Source of the DNA: Girardinichthys multiradiatus
Lineage: Eukaryota > Chordata > Actinopteri > Cyprinodontiformes > Goodeidae
Length of the DNA: 64,000 nucleotides
NCBI RefSeq assembly: GCF_021462225.1
Contig: NC_061795.1
Span: 1,054,001-1,118,000 of the forward strand
Reading direction: 5' to 3'
This document shows, piece by piece, positions 23,270-35,269 of this stretch. The notes under the pieces are model-generated. The model worked only from the letters and a program-made list of their open reading frames with translations. It did not search any database and was not told the DNA's origin. Both the position numbers and the translations under genes were made by a program. The stretch's first letter is position 1, and each line of letters starts with the position of its first letter.

Positions 23270-24130
23270 TATCTACAGTCATGGCCAAAGTTTTTTTTTC
23301 TAGTGACCAATATGTTATGTTTTGTGACAACATTCTTTATAATTAATTTTTTTTATAGTTGAACATTGAATACTGAATACTGAAGAGAAATCAAAAGATT
23401 TATGCAGTCAAGAGGCAAATATTTCCCTTTTATAACATCTGCTATTTGCTCTGGCTAACCCTGGCCTTAATTACTATTTGCTGGCCTTTTGGGAACTAAA
23501 CCGGAGACTTTCCTGGTTATGAGCTCAAAGTCTCAGTTTCACAATGTTTGCCATGTGAACAGATTCTCTATCATGTTCAAACAATAAACAGATCAATACC
23601 AAACAGTATATGAAACGATGGAAAAAATTTCCTTGGGGTTCGTTTTGGTCCCACTATTTTTACATAACAGTAGCATTATGAAAACCACGCCCTTCAATTA
23701 GAAGCAACCTCATATATGGAGTATTACAGAATGTTAAATCAGCGGAAACAACACACTACTCATGATTGCATTTATCTATTCTTCCTTAGACAGTTTTTTT
23801 CCCAGATGCTCTGAGCATTCAGGAAGAGAATTGAACTCATTCAAAGTCCATCCTTGTGTGCTCTACAGAATATTAGCCTGGTGTTTTTCTTGGACTTCAC
23901 CGCTGCCGTTCTTGTCATAGAAGTCTTTGCCTCCCTGTGGGTGCAGTTACACTTACACTCATCTACTCCCAGTGAAGAACAAGCTCTGCACTGGTGGCAA
24001 CATGATTCTGCAGCACATTTCTTAGTAGGAGTCAGTTATGGTGCTTGCTGGGTATCACTGGATGACCTGAAGCCTTCTTTGCTGCAACTGAACCTCTAAG
24101 CATGAAGTTCTTGATCATTTGGATAACTGG
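23270..24130. other. Probable decayed DNA-transposon debris in oxygenase intron 3
   Basis: The left part begins ACAGTCATGGCCAAAG, a terminus wording seen in fish DNA transposons. The right part holds broken coding-like sequence at 23854-24099 with no intact frame. Class not certain. Confidence 0.35.
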
Positions 24131-25213
24131 ACTTTAATTTGCAATATTTGTAGCAGCAATTTCCTTACATGTGAAGCAGTCATTGATTAAAACAAAAATG
24201 TTGGAAATGATGCAAAGCAATGATGGTTGCAGATGTTAATCATTGCTAATAACACACAGCAATAATATCAGGCTGTGCCCTTTTACAACTTCACTTGGTT
24301 TATGCTGAATGAAATTAGCCGATCTTTTGTCATCAGGAAAAATACTCTGAATTTTTTTAAATAAAGGTTTTGGCAACAGATGTGTAGAAATTAGCATAAT
24401 AAAAACAGTGCAAACTATCACTATAAAAATTGGAGCTGCAAACGTTGCCAAACACAACATTTGTAATTTTACAAAATGTTTTGGTCATTACTGTCCATGG
24501 ATCAGGCTAGTCAGGTGTTCTCTGTTCTGCAGAAATGTCCATCATCAGAGGCTGTTAGGGGTTTCCAAGATATACACACAACATTCTTCCAGCGCTGTAA
24601 AGAGCTGAGTCTACGGGTGCTGAGGGTGATAGCTCAAAGCTTGGCTCTGGATCCAGATGTGTTCCTGCATGCACATCGTTTTATAGGGAGTATGTTCTCC
24701 ACATTCTCTCAATGCATAGGTGGAGGATCAGTGTGCATGTCATGGAAAAAAGATTAATCTGGCTGAACAGGCTGTATGCGAGTTCATACATTTTATAGTG
24801 CTGCTGTGTCTCCTGCAGCTGATGAGAACGGCACGACGCTACGCTCTCTCTACTACCCTCCAGTGAAGAGTGAGATGGCAAAGGAAGGTCAGCTGCGATG
24901 TGGGGAACATTCAGACTATGGCAGCATCACTCTGCTTTTCCAGGGCTCTGAGGGTCTACAGGTAACTGCTTCAATTACTTTTATGGATGTTCAATACAGG
25001 CATTTAGCAGGGTTTAATAGTAAAATTTAGATTGATGATCTAATAATTTTTATTTATGTTTAGTGGAAATAATAAAAAAAAAAAAATTTTATAATTGAAA
25101 TTTTTATAAATTGTTCTCTTATAAACAAAACAAACAATAGTGTAAACACAAACTTATCTTGTCGGTACAGAGTAATTCACAATAATTCCAATATATTGTA
25201 CATATTTTCGTAA

Positions 25214-26801
25214 ATGTCCCGTCTGTCTCGGGATCGTTCACGCTCCCAGAGCATTGGCGGGGCCCAACGCATGTGTGTTCTGTCATCGTTTCGTTGCTCG
25301 ACCCTGGAGAGGTGGGTTGAATTCCTCGAGAAGGTGCTGGGAGAGGCTGCTGTCTCACGGCGAGACCCACTGCTCTCCAAGTCGGGAAACCCAGTTTTGT
25401 CCGATTCTGACGAGGACGGCTTTTCGGTCAAAGTCCCCGCTTCCAGCTGGGCGGACCATATGGAGTATGTTGATGGGTTAGCCGATAATGAAGGTGCTCG
25501 GTCTCAGCTTCAACTAGAACCCCTTCAGGGAGAGGAGGACATACTGGACATCGGTTTGGATGTTCACGGTCTGTCCGATGATGAGGATGAGTCTCTGCCA
25601 AGTCAGGCTGCCGCTGCTGCGCCAGCAGACCCGGGCGACACGTCTTCTTTCTCTCTTTGTCGTCGTGCAGCTGATACCCTGGACGTGGAATGGCCCTCCC
25701 CTCGGAGCCGGCCGCAGTTAAGCACCATCTACCAATGTTCCCAGACTTTGTTTCTGAGTTGACGTCTACGTGGAAAAAGCCACTGTCCACCCGCGTCACC
25801 GGTGCTGGGTTATAGACAGTATCTGGACCTCGAAGGCGCCGAAAAAGCCGGACAGGTGAATATTCTGCCTATGGAACCGTCTTTGGCAGCATATCTGGCC
25901 CCGTCCCAAAATCATGGTGTGGGTGGTCCAACATCGCTTCCGTCTAAGCACTGTAGGTTCTCCACTGCTCAATTGGAGAAAATCTACAGGGCTCAAGCGA
26001 CCACCGCTCGTGCCTTGAGCTTCATTACCATGCTGCAAACATACCAACTATGCGCTTGGCGGAGCTTGGAGCCACAACCCCGCCGGAGAACCCTTTGATG
26101 CCGCTCTTGAATGAGGTGAGAATCACCGCTAACTACATCTTCCGTGTATCCCGCTGTGGTGCGCTGTCCCTGGGCAGAGGGATGGCATTAACGGTGGTTG
26201 CCCAAAGGCACCTGTGGCTGACGCTCTCTGACATCCCGGATAGGGATAGAGCCGTCTACCTGGATGTACGGGTGGTAGCCGACGCACTGTTTGGGCAATC
26301 TCTCGACCTCATATGGGCGAAATTCGAGCTGAAGAAAAAGCAGACCGAAGCACTGCGCTGTATCATCCCCAGGCGAGATGTGAGACCCAAATCCAGCTCG
26401 GGCACTTGCAAACCATCTGTACTGCCACCCCCACCAAAGAGGATGACGCAGCCCGTGAGCTTGAGCCCTCAGACGGCACAGCCACAGAACCATGGCCAAG
26501 CTCCCCGAAAGACGGCCTGGAGCAGGGGTCCTCCTCCAGGGCTCCAGAGGGACTCGACGTCCCGGAAGAAGAAGACACAGTCCTCCTAGCTGTGGGACTC
26601 GAGGTTCAGGGGTTTCGGGAGCAGGGAGACATGTTTGCCAGTTTTCGGCGGCTGCCACCCAAAAGATGTTTTGCTGGTGTTGTTCGGGATCCCAGTCCCA
26701 AGAGGCGCTGTGTTTCCCCCACACAGTCTCCCAACCACAATTTCCCCACAAATGCATTGGCACTAAAAGGCCCCAGTTTGGTGCATTTAATGTGTTTCTG
26801 A
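25214..26801 (+). pseudogene. DIRS gag-like ORF, frameshifted
   Basis: Starts MSRLSRDRSRSQS. Acidic serine-rich sequence follows, then a conserved block around 26100-26340 (RGMALTVVAQRHLWLTLSDI) in a second frame and proline-rich sequence in a third. At least two frame changes occur, at about 25760-25800 and 26050-26100, so no single product is encoded. Confidence 0.7.
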
Positions 26802-27039
26802 GCACTGCAGTTGCTCCAAATGTTTCAATAAAGAATAAAGTTAAAATCAAATGGCTACAGGCGACAGCCAAATGAGGCTACACCTCTCTCGCACGTCAGG
26901 AGAGGGCAGCACCGTTCCGCCAACTGTACCGCAGGCCAATCACCTAGCTGCACATCTCCACATGTGGCGCGCATGCGCGCTCCAAGCTTGGGTGGAGAGG
27001 ACTGTTGCTATGGGTTACTGTTTACAGTTTCGCCAGAGA

Positions 27040-27700
27040 TTGTTGTTCCGATAAAAGGGGGCGGGCTTCGTCCAATCCTGGACTTGAGAGGTCTGAACAA
27101 ATACCTCCAAACATACAAGTTCAAAATGTTAACAGTCAAGCAGCTTCTGAGTGCTATCAGCCCGGGTGATTGGTTCGCCACGATAGACCTGAAGATGCGC
27201 CCGTTCCAGCGGTGGACCCGCTCTCACCGGTTGTATGCATGGCGTCACTGCAGCAGAAAGCTAACGATAACCACTGCCTGTATGTCGGCTCTCAGCCCTT
27301 GGCGGGAACCAGGACTGTTGTGCCGAGGTTCGCCAATAGGGAGAGTAACCTTTCGCAAGGTGGTATCCACGGATGCCTCCCTGAGGGAGTGGTGGGTGTT
27401 GTGCGATGGGGTGGCGGTGAGGGGGGTTTGGACACCAGTACAATCCAAACTCCACATAAACTACCTGGAGTTCTTAGCGGTTCTGCTGGCTCTACAACAT
27501 TTCTGCCAGGTTCTGTTAAACCAACATGTTCTGATCAGGACAGACAACACCACTGTGACTTCATACATAAACAGACAGGGAGGGACTCGTTCATTTCCTC
27601 TCCTGAAGCCATCTCACACACCTCTTGCAGTGGTGCAACATACGCTTTCTGTCTATCAGAGCTACTCATGTCCCGGGACGACTGAATCTGGGTGCAGATT
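27040..27700 (+). pseudogene. DIRS reverse transcriptase–RNase H remnant
   Basis: The frame starting near 27040 reads VPIKGGGLRPILDLRGLNKY and then DWFATIDLK, the N-terminal RT motifs. It then jumps directly to MRPFQRW, so the palm with the catalytic Asp pair is missing. RNase H follows, with STDASLREWWVLCDG, ELAVLLAL-like helix wording and RTDNTTVTSYINRQGG. The frame shifts after that. Confidence 0.8.
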
Positions 27701-27949
27701 TGCTCTCCAGAGGCGGACCTCAGAGGCGGGTGAGAGAGTGGAGGCTTCACCCCTCTGTGGTGGCACAGATATGGTGTCTGTTTGGGACAGCAGCAGTAGA
27801 TCTTTTTGCCACCAGAGCCAACACCCACTGTCCTCTGTTTTTTTCCAGAGCCGTGGCAACCTCCCGTTTGCCGGGATCTCCTCACTCAGGCAGGGGGGGA
27901 GATATTTCATCTACACCCAGAGCTGTGGAAGCTGCATGCTTACCTGCTG

Positions 27950-28990
27950 AGAGGTCCAGCTTATTAGCCAAAGGCCTCCTCCCTGATGTGGTGGGAACAA
28001 TCCAGAATGCAAGAGCATCCTCCACTAGAGACTTATACGCTTATAAATGGAGAGCTTTTGAGCAGTGGTGTGAGGACATTGTTCCATTTCAGTGCTCAGT
28101 GGTAGAAGTTTTAATATTTTTGTAGGATCTGCTGGATAAAGGTCTTTCCTTTTCCACAATTAAGGTCTACTTGGCTGTCATTTCTGCCTGCCATATTGGT
28201 TTTAATGGAGTCACACCAGGTGCTCATCCTCTGGCTGTACGCTTCTTAAAGGGGGTTTGTAGACTCAGACCTGTGATTAAACCCAGTTTTCCTTCCTGAG
28301 ATCTCACATTGGTACTAGAAGCTCTTTGTGACCCTCCATTTGAACTTTTGGAGTCAGTAGATGTGAAGTTCCTTTCATACAAGCTTGCTCTGCTTCTTGC
28401 TCTGACAACTGCAAAGCGAGTTGGAGACCTCCATGCTTTGTCTGTAAATCCTACCTGCATACACTTTTCACCTGATGGTTCCAAGGTCACCTTGCGATCT
28501 TATGCAGCTTATCTTCCTAAGGTTATACCTTCAGACTACAGCTCCATGACTATGGAGCTTTCTAGTTTTTGTCCACCTCCTTTTGCATCTGAGGAACAAA
28601 GGAGGTTACACTTCCTGTGCCCTTTACGTGCACTGCGTAGTTACATTGACTGTACTCAGTCTGTGAGGTTGTGTGATCAGCTGTTTGTGTGTATTGCTAA
28701 CCCAGCAAGAGGGAAAGCTCTGTCCAGACAAAGACTCTCCCACTGGATTGTGGAGGCTATTTTTCTGGCTTACAGCAACAGGGGTCTCCCAATGCCACGT
28801 GGTGTGAGGGCTCACTCCACCAGGGGCATAGCGACCTCCTGGGCCCTATTTAGAGGGGTGGCCATGAGTGACATTTGAGCTGCAGCCAGCTGGTCTTCGC
28901 CGCACACATTTGTAAAGTTTTATCGTTTGGATGTGACAACCCCTTCTGTGGCTCACTCTGTTCTTTCTGCTGGGTCTGAAGTGCTGCACT
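27950..28990 (+). pseudogene. DIRS tyrosine recombinase (three stops)
   Basis: Integrase of the phage-lambda type. The N-terminal SAM-like core is at about 28000-28260. The catalytic Arg is in TTAKRVGDLHAL near 28415. The HxxR box is HSTRG near 28815, and the nucleophile Tyr is in TFVKFYRLDV near 28920. In-frame stops occur at about 28124 (TAG), 28301 (TGA) and 28876 (TGA). All catalytic residues that I can place are still present. Confidence 0.8.
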
Positions 28991-29090
28991 AGTATGCAGT
29001 GTATGATCCAGTTTTGATGGCTGTTCTGCAGGGTGTTTATATATGTCCCATCATGTGTTGTACTGAGCGAATCGACTGAAAGGGAACTTA

Positions 29091-29381
29091 AAGTTATGAA
29101 TACAACTACTGTTCCCTGAAGGAGAGTAACGAAGTACAACACATGGCTGCCCCGCTGCTCAGCTGGGCTCGGTGAATAGCGGCTGTCGAACTGAGTAACG
29201 ACGACGATGACGGACAGGTATATAGTGCAGGCGGGGCCTGTCACCTGTCGTCATCACATCATTTACCTAGGAGGCGTGATTGGAGGTGGCTTCAGCCAGG
29301 ACACGCGGGACGTGATATCCCATACTCATGTGTTGTACTTCGTTACTCTCCTTCAGGGAACAGTAGTTATATGCATAACTT
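29091..29381. repeat. Inverted repeat pair at the DIRS right end
   Basis: The arms at 29091-29145 and 29327-29381 are reverse complements over nearly their whole length, around CTACTGTTCCCTGAAGGAGA and its complement. The spacer is about 181 bp. DIRS elements need such complementary repeats to form the circular intermediate. Confidence 0.88.
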
Positions 29382-29384
29382 TAC

Positions 29385-30440
29385 GATTTCCAACGCTTGC
29401 AGATCATCCTAGAGGCTGTAATCAGGCCGACCACAATCACAAAAAGCTTTCTTTTAGGTACATCTGTCATTTGGGTTCTATCTCCTAACAGGCATATGGC
29501 AGGTGTTAATGGAACCACTACATCCATCCAGTTGCTCAACCAATCCACCACCTCAACCCAAAAGGGTTTGACCATTTTGCAGTCCCATATACAGTGTAGA
29601 AAAGTTCCTACTTCTGACTTACATTTCCAGCATTTATTATCCTCCATCAATTTCATTTTATGTAGTCTTGCCGGGTATGACAATATCTATGTATTATTTT
29701 GCATTGTGTGAGTTTCCCCCTCGCCTCTCTGACGTATCTTCCACAATCTGCAAAAATCCCTAACCACTGCTCCCTTTCTATATTTAATGCCAAATCTTTA
29801 TGCCACAACAATTTAATATTTGCAGACTCTTCATTGCTTGAACGTTTGGTGAATTTATAAAACCTTGAAGATGTAACTGTGGTAATTTTAAATAATCTAG
29901 GATGGGGTCTCAAAGTCAGTTTGAATTTTGGTTTTCACACTTTTTCTAATTTGTAAGTATTTCCAGAAATGTTGTTTCCCTTCCAGCTTATATTGATTTT
30001 TAAGTTCTTCAAATGGACGGATTTAGCCATAAAGTGGCGTATTTCTGTAGTTTATGAGGCACTTTGTATATCTCATGTACTTTATTCCAAACATTCTTGG
30101 AATGCATAAGGACTGTGTTTGTTGAGCTCTCCTTTTGGGATAGCCTCTCTCTAGGACTAAATGGTAAGACCAGATTGGATATCCATCCAATCTGGTCTTT
30201 TATTTATTCTGCCCCAATATTTAGCCAGTTTAGTCATTTCAAATGACAACCTATACAGTCTTGGGTCTAGTTTACTCATTTTAATTCTTGTTTGTTTCCC
30301 TCCCCATAAAAATTGTTTGATCCGGTCATCATACCTTTTAAAAATTATAATTGGTAGCATCATCTATAAATAATTCAGATTAACTAGATCCTCTAGATCT
30401 TGACTAAGCTGTGTTCCCAAATATTTCATGCTTTTTGGGA
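29385..30440 (-). mobile_element. L1-type LINE fragment (ORF2 C-terminal part)
   Basis: Minus-strand frames read, in order, FLWGGKQTRIKMSKLDPR (about 30300), then NKCWKCKSEVGTFLHCIWDC (about 29620) with its Cys-His spacing, and the post-RT tail to 29381. This is the C-terminal region of L1-clade ORF2. Frames are broken. It is 5' truncated and abuts the DIRS right end. Confidence 0.75.
30166..30199. repeat. Perfect 15-bp hairpin inside the L1 fragment
   Basis: The arms at 30166-30180 and 30185-30199 are exact reverse complements with a 4-nt loop (ATCC). Confidence 0.9.
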
Positions 30441-30869
30441 GGAAATTATTTTAGATAATTTAAATGCTTCAATATTATTTGACTGAAATACTTGATATGT
30501 GTTAAGGTCATGTTATGTACCTGACCTTTATTCCAGGTCTGCACCCTCTCAGATGAATTCATCTCTGTGCCAAGTATCCCTGGAGCCGTCCTGGTCAACA
30601 TCGCTGACCTGATGCAGCGCTAGTGATCAGTTAGTCTCTGTGGTAAATTGAAAGGATTTTACACATTTTCTTCTGATGGTATATATAAAATTGTAACAGA
30701 GCCTTAACCAATTACAGTTTTTATCTTGGTGAGATTTAGCTTCGGTGCCAGCACAGATATTGGTGCCGTTTGCTATAAACTTAACAGAGATTAATTTCAG
30801 TTTGTTTTAATTAAACAAAATGTCCATTGTTCAACATGAACTATGATTTCCAGTCAGAGATACTACAGT

Positions 30870-31880
30870 TAAGCCTGAAATGATTCATACCCCTGGGCAA
30901 ATCTAGATTTCCATTCAACCAGGAACTTTTTTCTGATAGGAAACAAGACAGGCATCTCTAAAAAGATAATGAAGCACTGGTCTGAAAAAAAGATTTCAGA
31001 CCGAATTCTGGTGTTCCAATCACTTCCATGGCTGCAGGTGTATAAGGGTTGGAAAAGCTTGACTGGCCTACACAGAGTCCTGACCTCAACCTTTGGGATA
31101 ATTTAGAGCAAAAGCTGCTATTCTGGTTTTCTCATCCAACTATGAACACACCCCTACACCTTGTGGAAGATGTTTACAGAATAGATAAAGTTGCAGTTGC
31201 TGGCAACGGAGGGTCCATCAACAAATTGAACTTTATAAATTAAGAATAGGATGTCATCAAAGGTCATGTTTGTGTAAAAGTAGACAAATAAGTATGTTTG
31301 GCAATACAGTGTATTTCCAATTTATCTTTAGTGATGAGCTGCAAGCCTTTGAGGTTGGAAGGGCTCCTTGCCATCACCCTAAACTTTGTTTTTTACAAAT
31401 AAATACCAACATCAGCCTGGGGGCAGGGGGGCTGTGAACCATAGGCAGTTTTAGACTAATTTTCAACCACAAAAAAAGCTCACAAAGATATGCAGGTTGC
31501 TTAACTGGAATCTTGCGCTGTGATCAGATGAGGCTAGGATTAATAACTCCATAACTGGGTTGGTGTGAAACAAAACATGAACATGTGGGAAAGCACCTTG
31601 CATCTACTGTTAAGTATGGCAGAAGATGTGTGAACCTGTGGGGCTGTTTCTCTTTGTTAGAGTGCATTACATTATAGACTCTAACATACCAGCATAATTA
31701 AAACTGAAAATGAGTCTTTCAACAGGACAAAGAGCCAAAACTTGCCCCTAAATCATCACAAATGGTTCACCAGACACAAAACCAACCCTTTTTCACAGCA
31801 ATCTCAGTCCCAGACTTAATTCCTAATGGAAACCCATGGGTTGAGCTGAAAAGAAGAGCATAAGAGACGACCAAGGACTC
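30870..31880. mobile_element. Two decayed Tc1-like fragments in oxygenase intron 6
   Basis: The part at 30870-31312 has the wording of a Tc1 3' end (WPTQSPDLNLWDNLEQK near 31060). The part at about 31400-31875 has the FNRTKSQN-like and NPWVELKRRA-like segments. Both are full of stops. Confidence 0.5.
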
Positions 31881-31882
31881 TA

Positions 31883-33493
31883 CAGGTCCTTCTCAAAATA
31901 TTAGCATATTGTGATAAAGTTAATTATTTTCCATAATGTCATGATGAAAATGTAACATTCATATATTTTAGATTCATTGCACACTAACTGAAATATTTCA
32001 GGTCTTTTATTGTCTTAATACGGATGATTTTGGCATACAGCTCATGAAAACCCAAAATTCCTATCTCACAAAATTAGCATATCATTAAAAGGGTCTCTAA
32101 ACGAGCTATGAACCTAATCATCTGAATCAACGAGTTAACTCTAAACACCTGCAAAAGATTCCTGAGGCCTTTAAAACTCCCAGCCTGGTTCATCACTCAA
32201 AACCCCAATCATGGGTAAGACTGCCGACCTGACTGCTGTCCAGAAGGCCACTATTGACACCCTCAAGCAAGAGGGTAAGACACAGAAAGACATTTCTGAA
32301 CGAATAGGCTTGTTCCCAGAGTGCTGTATCAAGGCACCTCAGTGGGAAGTCTGTGGGAAGGAAAAAGTGTGGCAGAAAACGCTGCACAACGAGAAGAGGT
32401 GACCGGACCCTGAGGAAGATTGTGGAGAAGGGCCGATTCCAGACCTTGGGGGACCTGTGGAAGCAGTGGACTGAGTCTGGAGTAGAAACATCCAGAGCCA
32501 CCGTGCACAGGCGTGTGCAGGAAATGGGCTACAGGTGCCGCATTCCCCAGGTCAAGCCACTTTTGAACCAGAAACAGCGGCAGAAGCGCCTGACCTGGGC
32601 TACAGAGAAGCAGCACTGGACTGTTGCTCAGTGGTCCAAAGTACTTTTTTCGGATGAAAGCAAATTCTGCATGTCATTCGGAAATCAAGGTGCCAGAGTC
32701 TGGAGGAAGACTGGGGAGAAGGAAATGCCAAAATGCCAGAAGTCCAGTGTCGAGTACCCACAGTCAGTGATGGTCTGGGGTGCCGTGTCAGCTGCTGGTG
32801 TTGGTCCACTGTGTTTTATCAAGGGCAGGGTCAATGCAGCTAGCTATCAGGAGATTTTGGAGCACTTCATGCTTCCATCTGCTGAAAAGCTTTATGGAGA
32901 TGAAGATTTCATTTTTCAGCACGACCTGGCACCTGCTCACAGTGCCAAAACCACTGGTAAATGGTTTACTGACCATGGTATCACTGTGCTCAATTGGCCT
33001 GCCAACTCTCCTGACCTGAACCCCATAGAGAATCTGTGGGATATTGTGAAGAGAACGTTGAGAGACTCAAGACCCAACACTCTGGATGAGCTAAAGGCCG
33101 CTATCGAAGCATCCTGGGCCTCCATAAGACCTCAGCAGTGCCACAGGCTGATTGCCTCCATGCCACGCCGCATTGAAGCAGTCATTTCTGCCAAAGGATT
33201 CCCGACCAAGTATTGAGTGCATAACTGTACATGATTATTTGAAGGTTGACGTTTTTTGTATTAAAAACACTTTTCTTTTATTGGTCGGATGAAATATGCT
33301 AATTTTGTGAGATAGGAATTTTGGGTTTTCATGAGCTGTATGCCAAAATCATCCGTATTAAGACAATAAAAGACCTGAAATATTTCAGTTAGTGTGCAAT
33401 GAATCTAAAATATATGAATGTTAAATTTTCATCATGACATTATGGAAAATAATGAACTTTATCACAATATGCTAATATTTTGAGAAGGACCTG
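31883..33493 (+). mobile_element. Tc1/mariner transposon, copy B, near-complete
   Basis: 1611 bp with the same ~200-bp inverted termini (CAGGTCCTTCTCAAAATATT) as copy A, flanked by TA at 31881-31882 and 33494-33495. It is oriented opposite to copy A and lies in intron 6 of the oxygenase gene. Confidence 0.95.
32211..33216 (+). pseudogene. Tc1 transposase, one 1-nt frameshift
   Basis: Same transposase as in copy A. The start reads MGKTADLTAVQK, and the DDE residues are in LFSDESKF, FQHDLAPAHSA and NPIENLW. One extra nucleotide near 32310-32318 (GGCTTGTTCCCAG where copy A has GGCTGTTTCCAG) shifts the frame after ISERIG. The catalytic part is open from 32353 to the stop at 33216. The Arg codon that is a stop in copy A is intact here. 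As it stands no full-length transposase is encoded. Confidence 0.9.
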
Positions 33494-33682
33494 TATATGC
33501 TGTACAGAGATTGTCCAAATATACGCTGCTCAAGAAAATGAAGGGAGCACTCCAATAACACATCCTAGATCTGAATGAATGAAATATTTTCATTGAATAC
33601 TTTGTTCTGTACAAAGTTGAATGTGCCGACAACAAAATCAGACAAAAATCATCAATGGAAATCAAATTTATTAACCAATTAA

Positions 33683-34524
33683 TGTCAGGATGTGTCACCT
33701 TTTGGACTCTGCTGTGGCTTTGTGTTATTTTGAGTGTTTGGTTGTGTTTCTCCCCTCCCTCATTCATAGCTCCTTTTAGTTCTTGTTGTTTTTCTTATGA
33801 CTTGGTATGGTTTTCTATTTGTTGTCATTGTTGCCATTATTATTATGATTATTACTGTGCTCAGTTTTCCTTGGGTTCTTAGTTTAGTTCCCCATCTAGT
33901 ATCTCTGTGTTTTTATTTGTGGTTAGGTTTTTGTTCTCCCCATTACACTCTTCTGCTTATTAGTTTCTTTTTCTGTTATACTGTATTCAGTCTTTGTTTC
34001 CTAGTCCTCCCAGTCTGGTTCTCTTTATCTTAATTCTCCAGTCCCTCTTTTATAGGTTAATCTTTGTTATAGTTTACTTTTATTCTTGTCCTCGCTCCCT
34101 CTGCCTCATTCACAGTTTGTTCTTTCAGTTTTGGGTTAGTTTCTTTTTAGGTCTGCTCACTATCTTGTCATTAGTCCTTTTCCTCATTTAGTTCTATTAG
34201 GTTCACCTGCCTTCCTGCCTCCTTGTCTCACCTGTTCTTAGTTCCTTTGATTACCTGCCTTTGTTCTCCCTCAGTATATTAGTTGGTTTTGTTTCTTTGT
34301 CCTTTGCTGGTTCCTCTGATCACATCACCTGATTTAGTTCATGTTTGCTACGTTTCCTGCGGTAAAATTCAAGTAAGTCTGAGCTGTTCCTTACTTGTAC
34401 TTGGTGAGCTTATTTGCTACTTGCTTCGTTCAGCCTTTGAATAAAGCTGCAGACTGTGTTCAAAAAGATGCTGCTGCCAAGCTCTTATCTACGCTTAGGT
34501 CCACCCACAAATCCCATCCTGACA
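33683..34524. mobile_element. Solo LTR-like insertion, 842 bp
   Basis: Begins TGTCAGGATG and ends CATCCTGACA, a 10-bp inverted terminus, with AATAAAGCTGC near 34439. It is pyrimidine-rich, like many gypsy LTRs, and interrupts the Tc1-type element. The flanks (ATTAA and ATAGA) are only partly alike, so the target duplication is diverged or absent. No coding region. Confidence 0.7.
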
Positions 34525-34738
34525 ATAGAGGCCTGGATTTGGAGTCACACACAAAATTAAAGTGTAAAAACACACTAGAGGCTGATCCAACTTTGATGTA
34601 ATGTCCTTAAAACAAGTCAAAATGAGGCTCAGTATTGTGTGTGACCTCCACGTGTCTGTATGACCTCCCTACAACACCTGGACATGCTCCTGATGAGACG
34701 AAGGATGGTCTCCTGAGGGATCTCCTCCCAGACCTGGA

Positions 34739-35269
34739 CTAAAGCATCCAACTCCTGGACAGTCTGTGGTGCAACGTGACGTTGGTGGATGGAGACATGA
34801 TGTCCCAGATGTTCTCAATCAGATTCAGGTCTGGGGAACGGGCGGGCCAGTCCATAGCTTCAATGTCTTCATCTTGCAGGAACTGCTGACACACTCCAGC
34901 CACATGAGGTCTAGCATTGTCCTGCATTAGGAGGAACCCAGGGCCAACTGCACCAGCATATGGTCTCACAAGGGGTCTGAGGATCTCATCTCGGTACCTA
35001 ATGGCAGTCAGGCTACCTCTGGCGAGCTCATGGAGAGAAATGCCACCCCACACCATTACTGACCCACTACCAAACCAGTCATGCTGAAGGATGTTGCAGG
35101 CAGCAGATTGCTCTCCACGGTGTCTCCAGACTCTGTCACGTCTGTCACATGTGCTCAGTGTGAACCTGCTTTCATCTGTGAAGACCACAGGGCGCCAGTG
35201 GTGAATTTGCCAATCCTGGTGTTCTCTGGCAAATGCCAAGCGTCCTGCACGGTGTTGGGCTGTGAGCAC
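34739..35269 (-). pseudogene. Tc1-type transposase, C-terminal part
   Basis: The frame begins inside the DDE domain. VVFTDESRF, LLMQDNARPHVAG and LNLIENIWDIM carry the Asp, Asp and Glu. A short deletion near ISLHELARG and a frameshift after IWDIM break it, and it has no N-terminal helix-turn-helix part. Confidence 0.85.

Larger units (their letters stand above)
25214..29381 (+). mobile_element. DIRS1-like tyrosine-recombinase retroelement, defective
   Basis: The order gag, RT-RNase H, tyrosine recombinase, then inverted repeats is diagnostic of DIRS elements, which integrate without a DDE integrase. It lies in intron 5 of the oxygenase gene. Gag is broken over several frames (25214-26801), and RT is internally deleted. 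An inverted repeat of about 55 bp marks the right end. I see no matching repeat at the left end, so the 5' end may be truncated near 25200. Confidence 0.88.

Noticed and set aside
26188..26871. 227-codon minus-strand open frame
   Set aside because: It is the reverse shadow of DIRS gag and shows no family features of its own.
33655..34191. Phe/Leu-rich hydrophobic frames
   Set aside because: They are pyrimidine-rich LTR sequence read by chance, without start context or conserved motifs.
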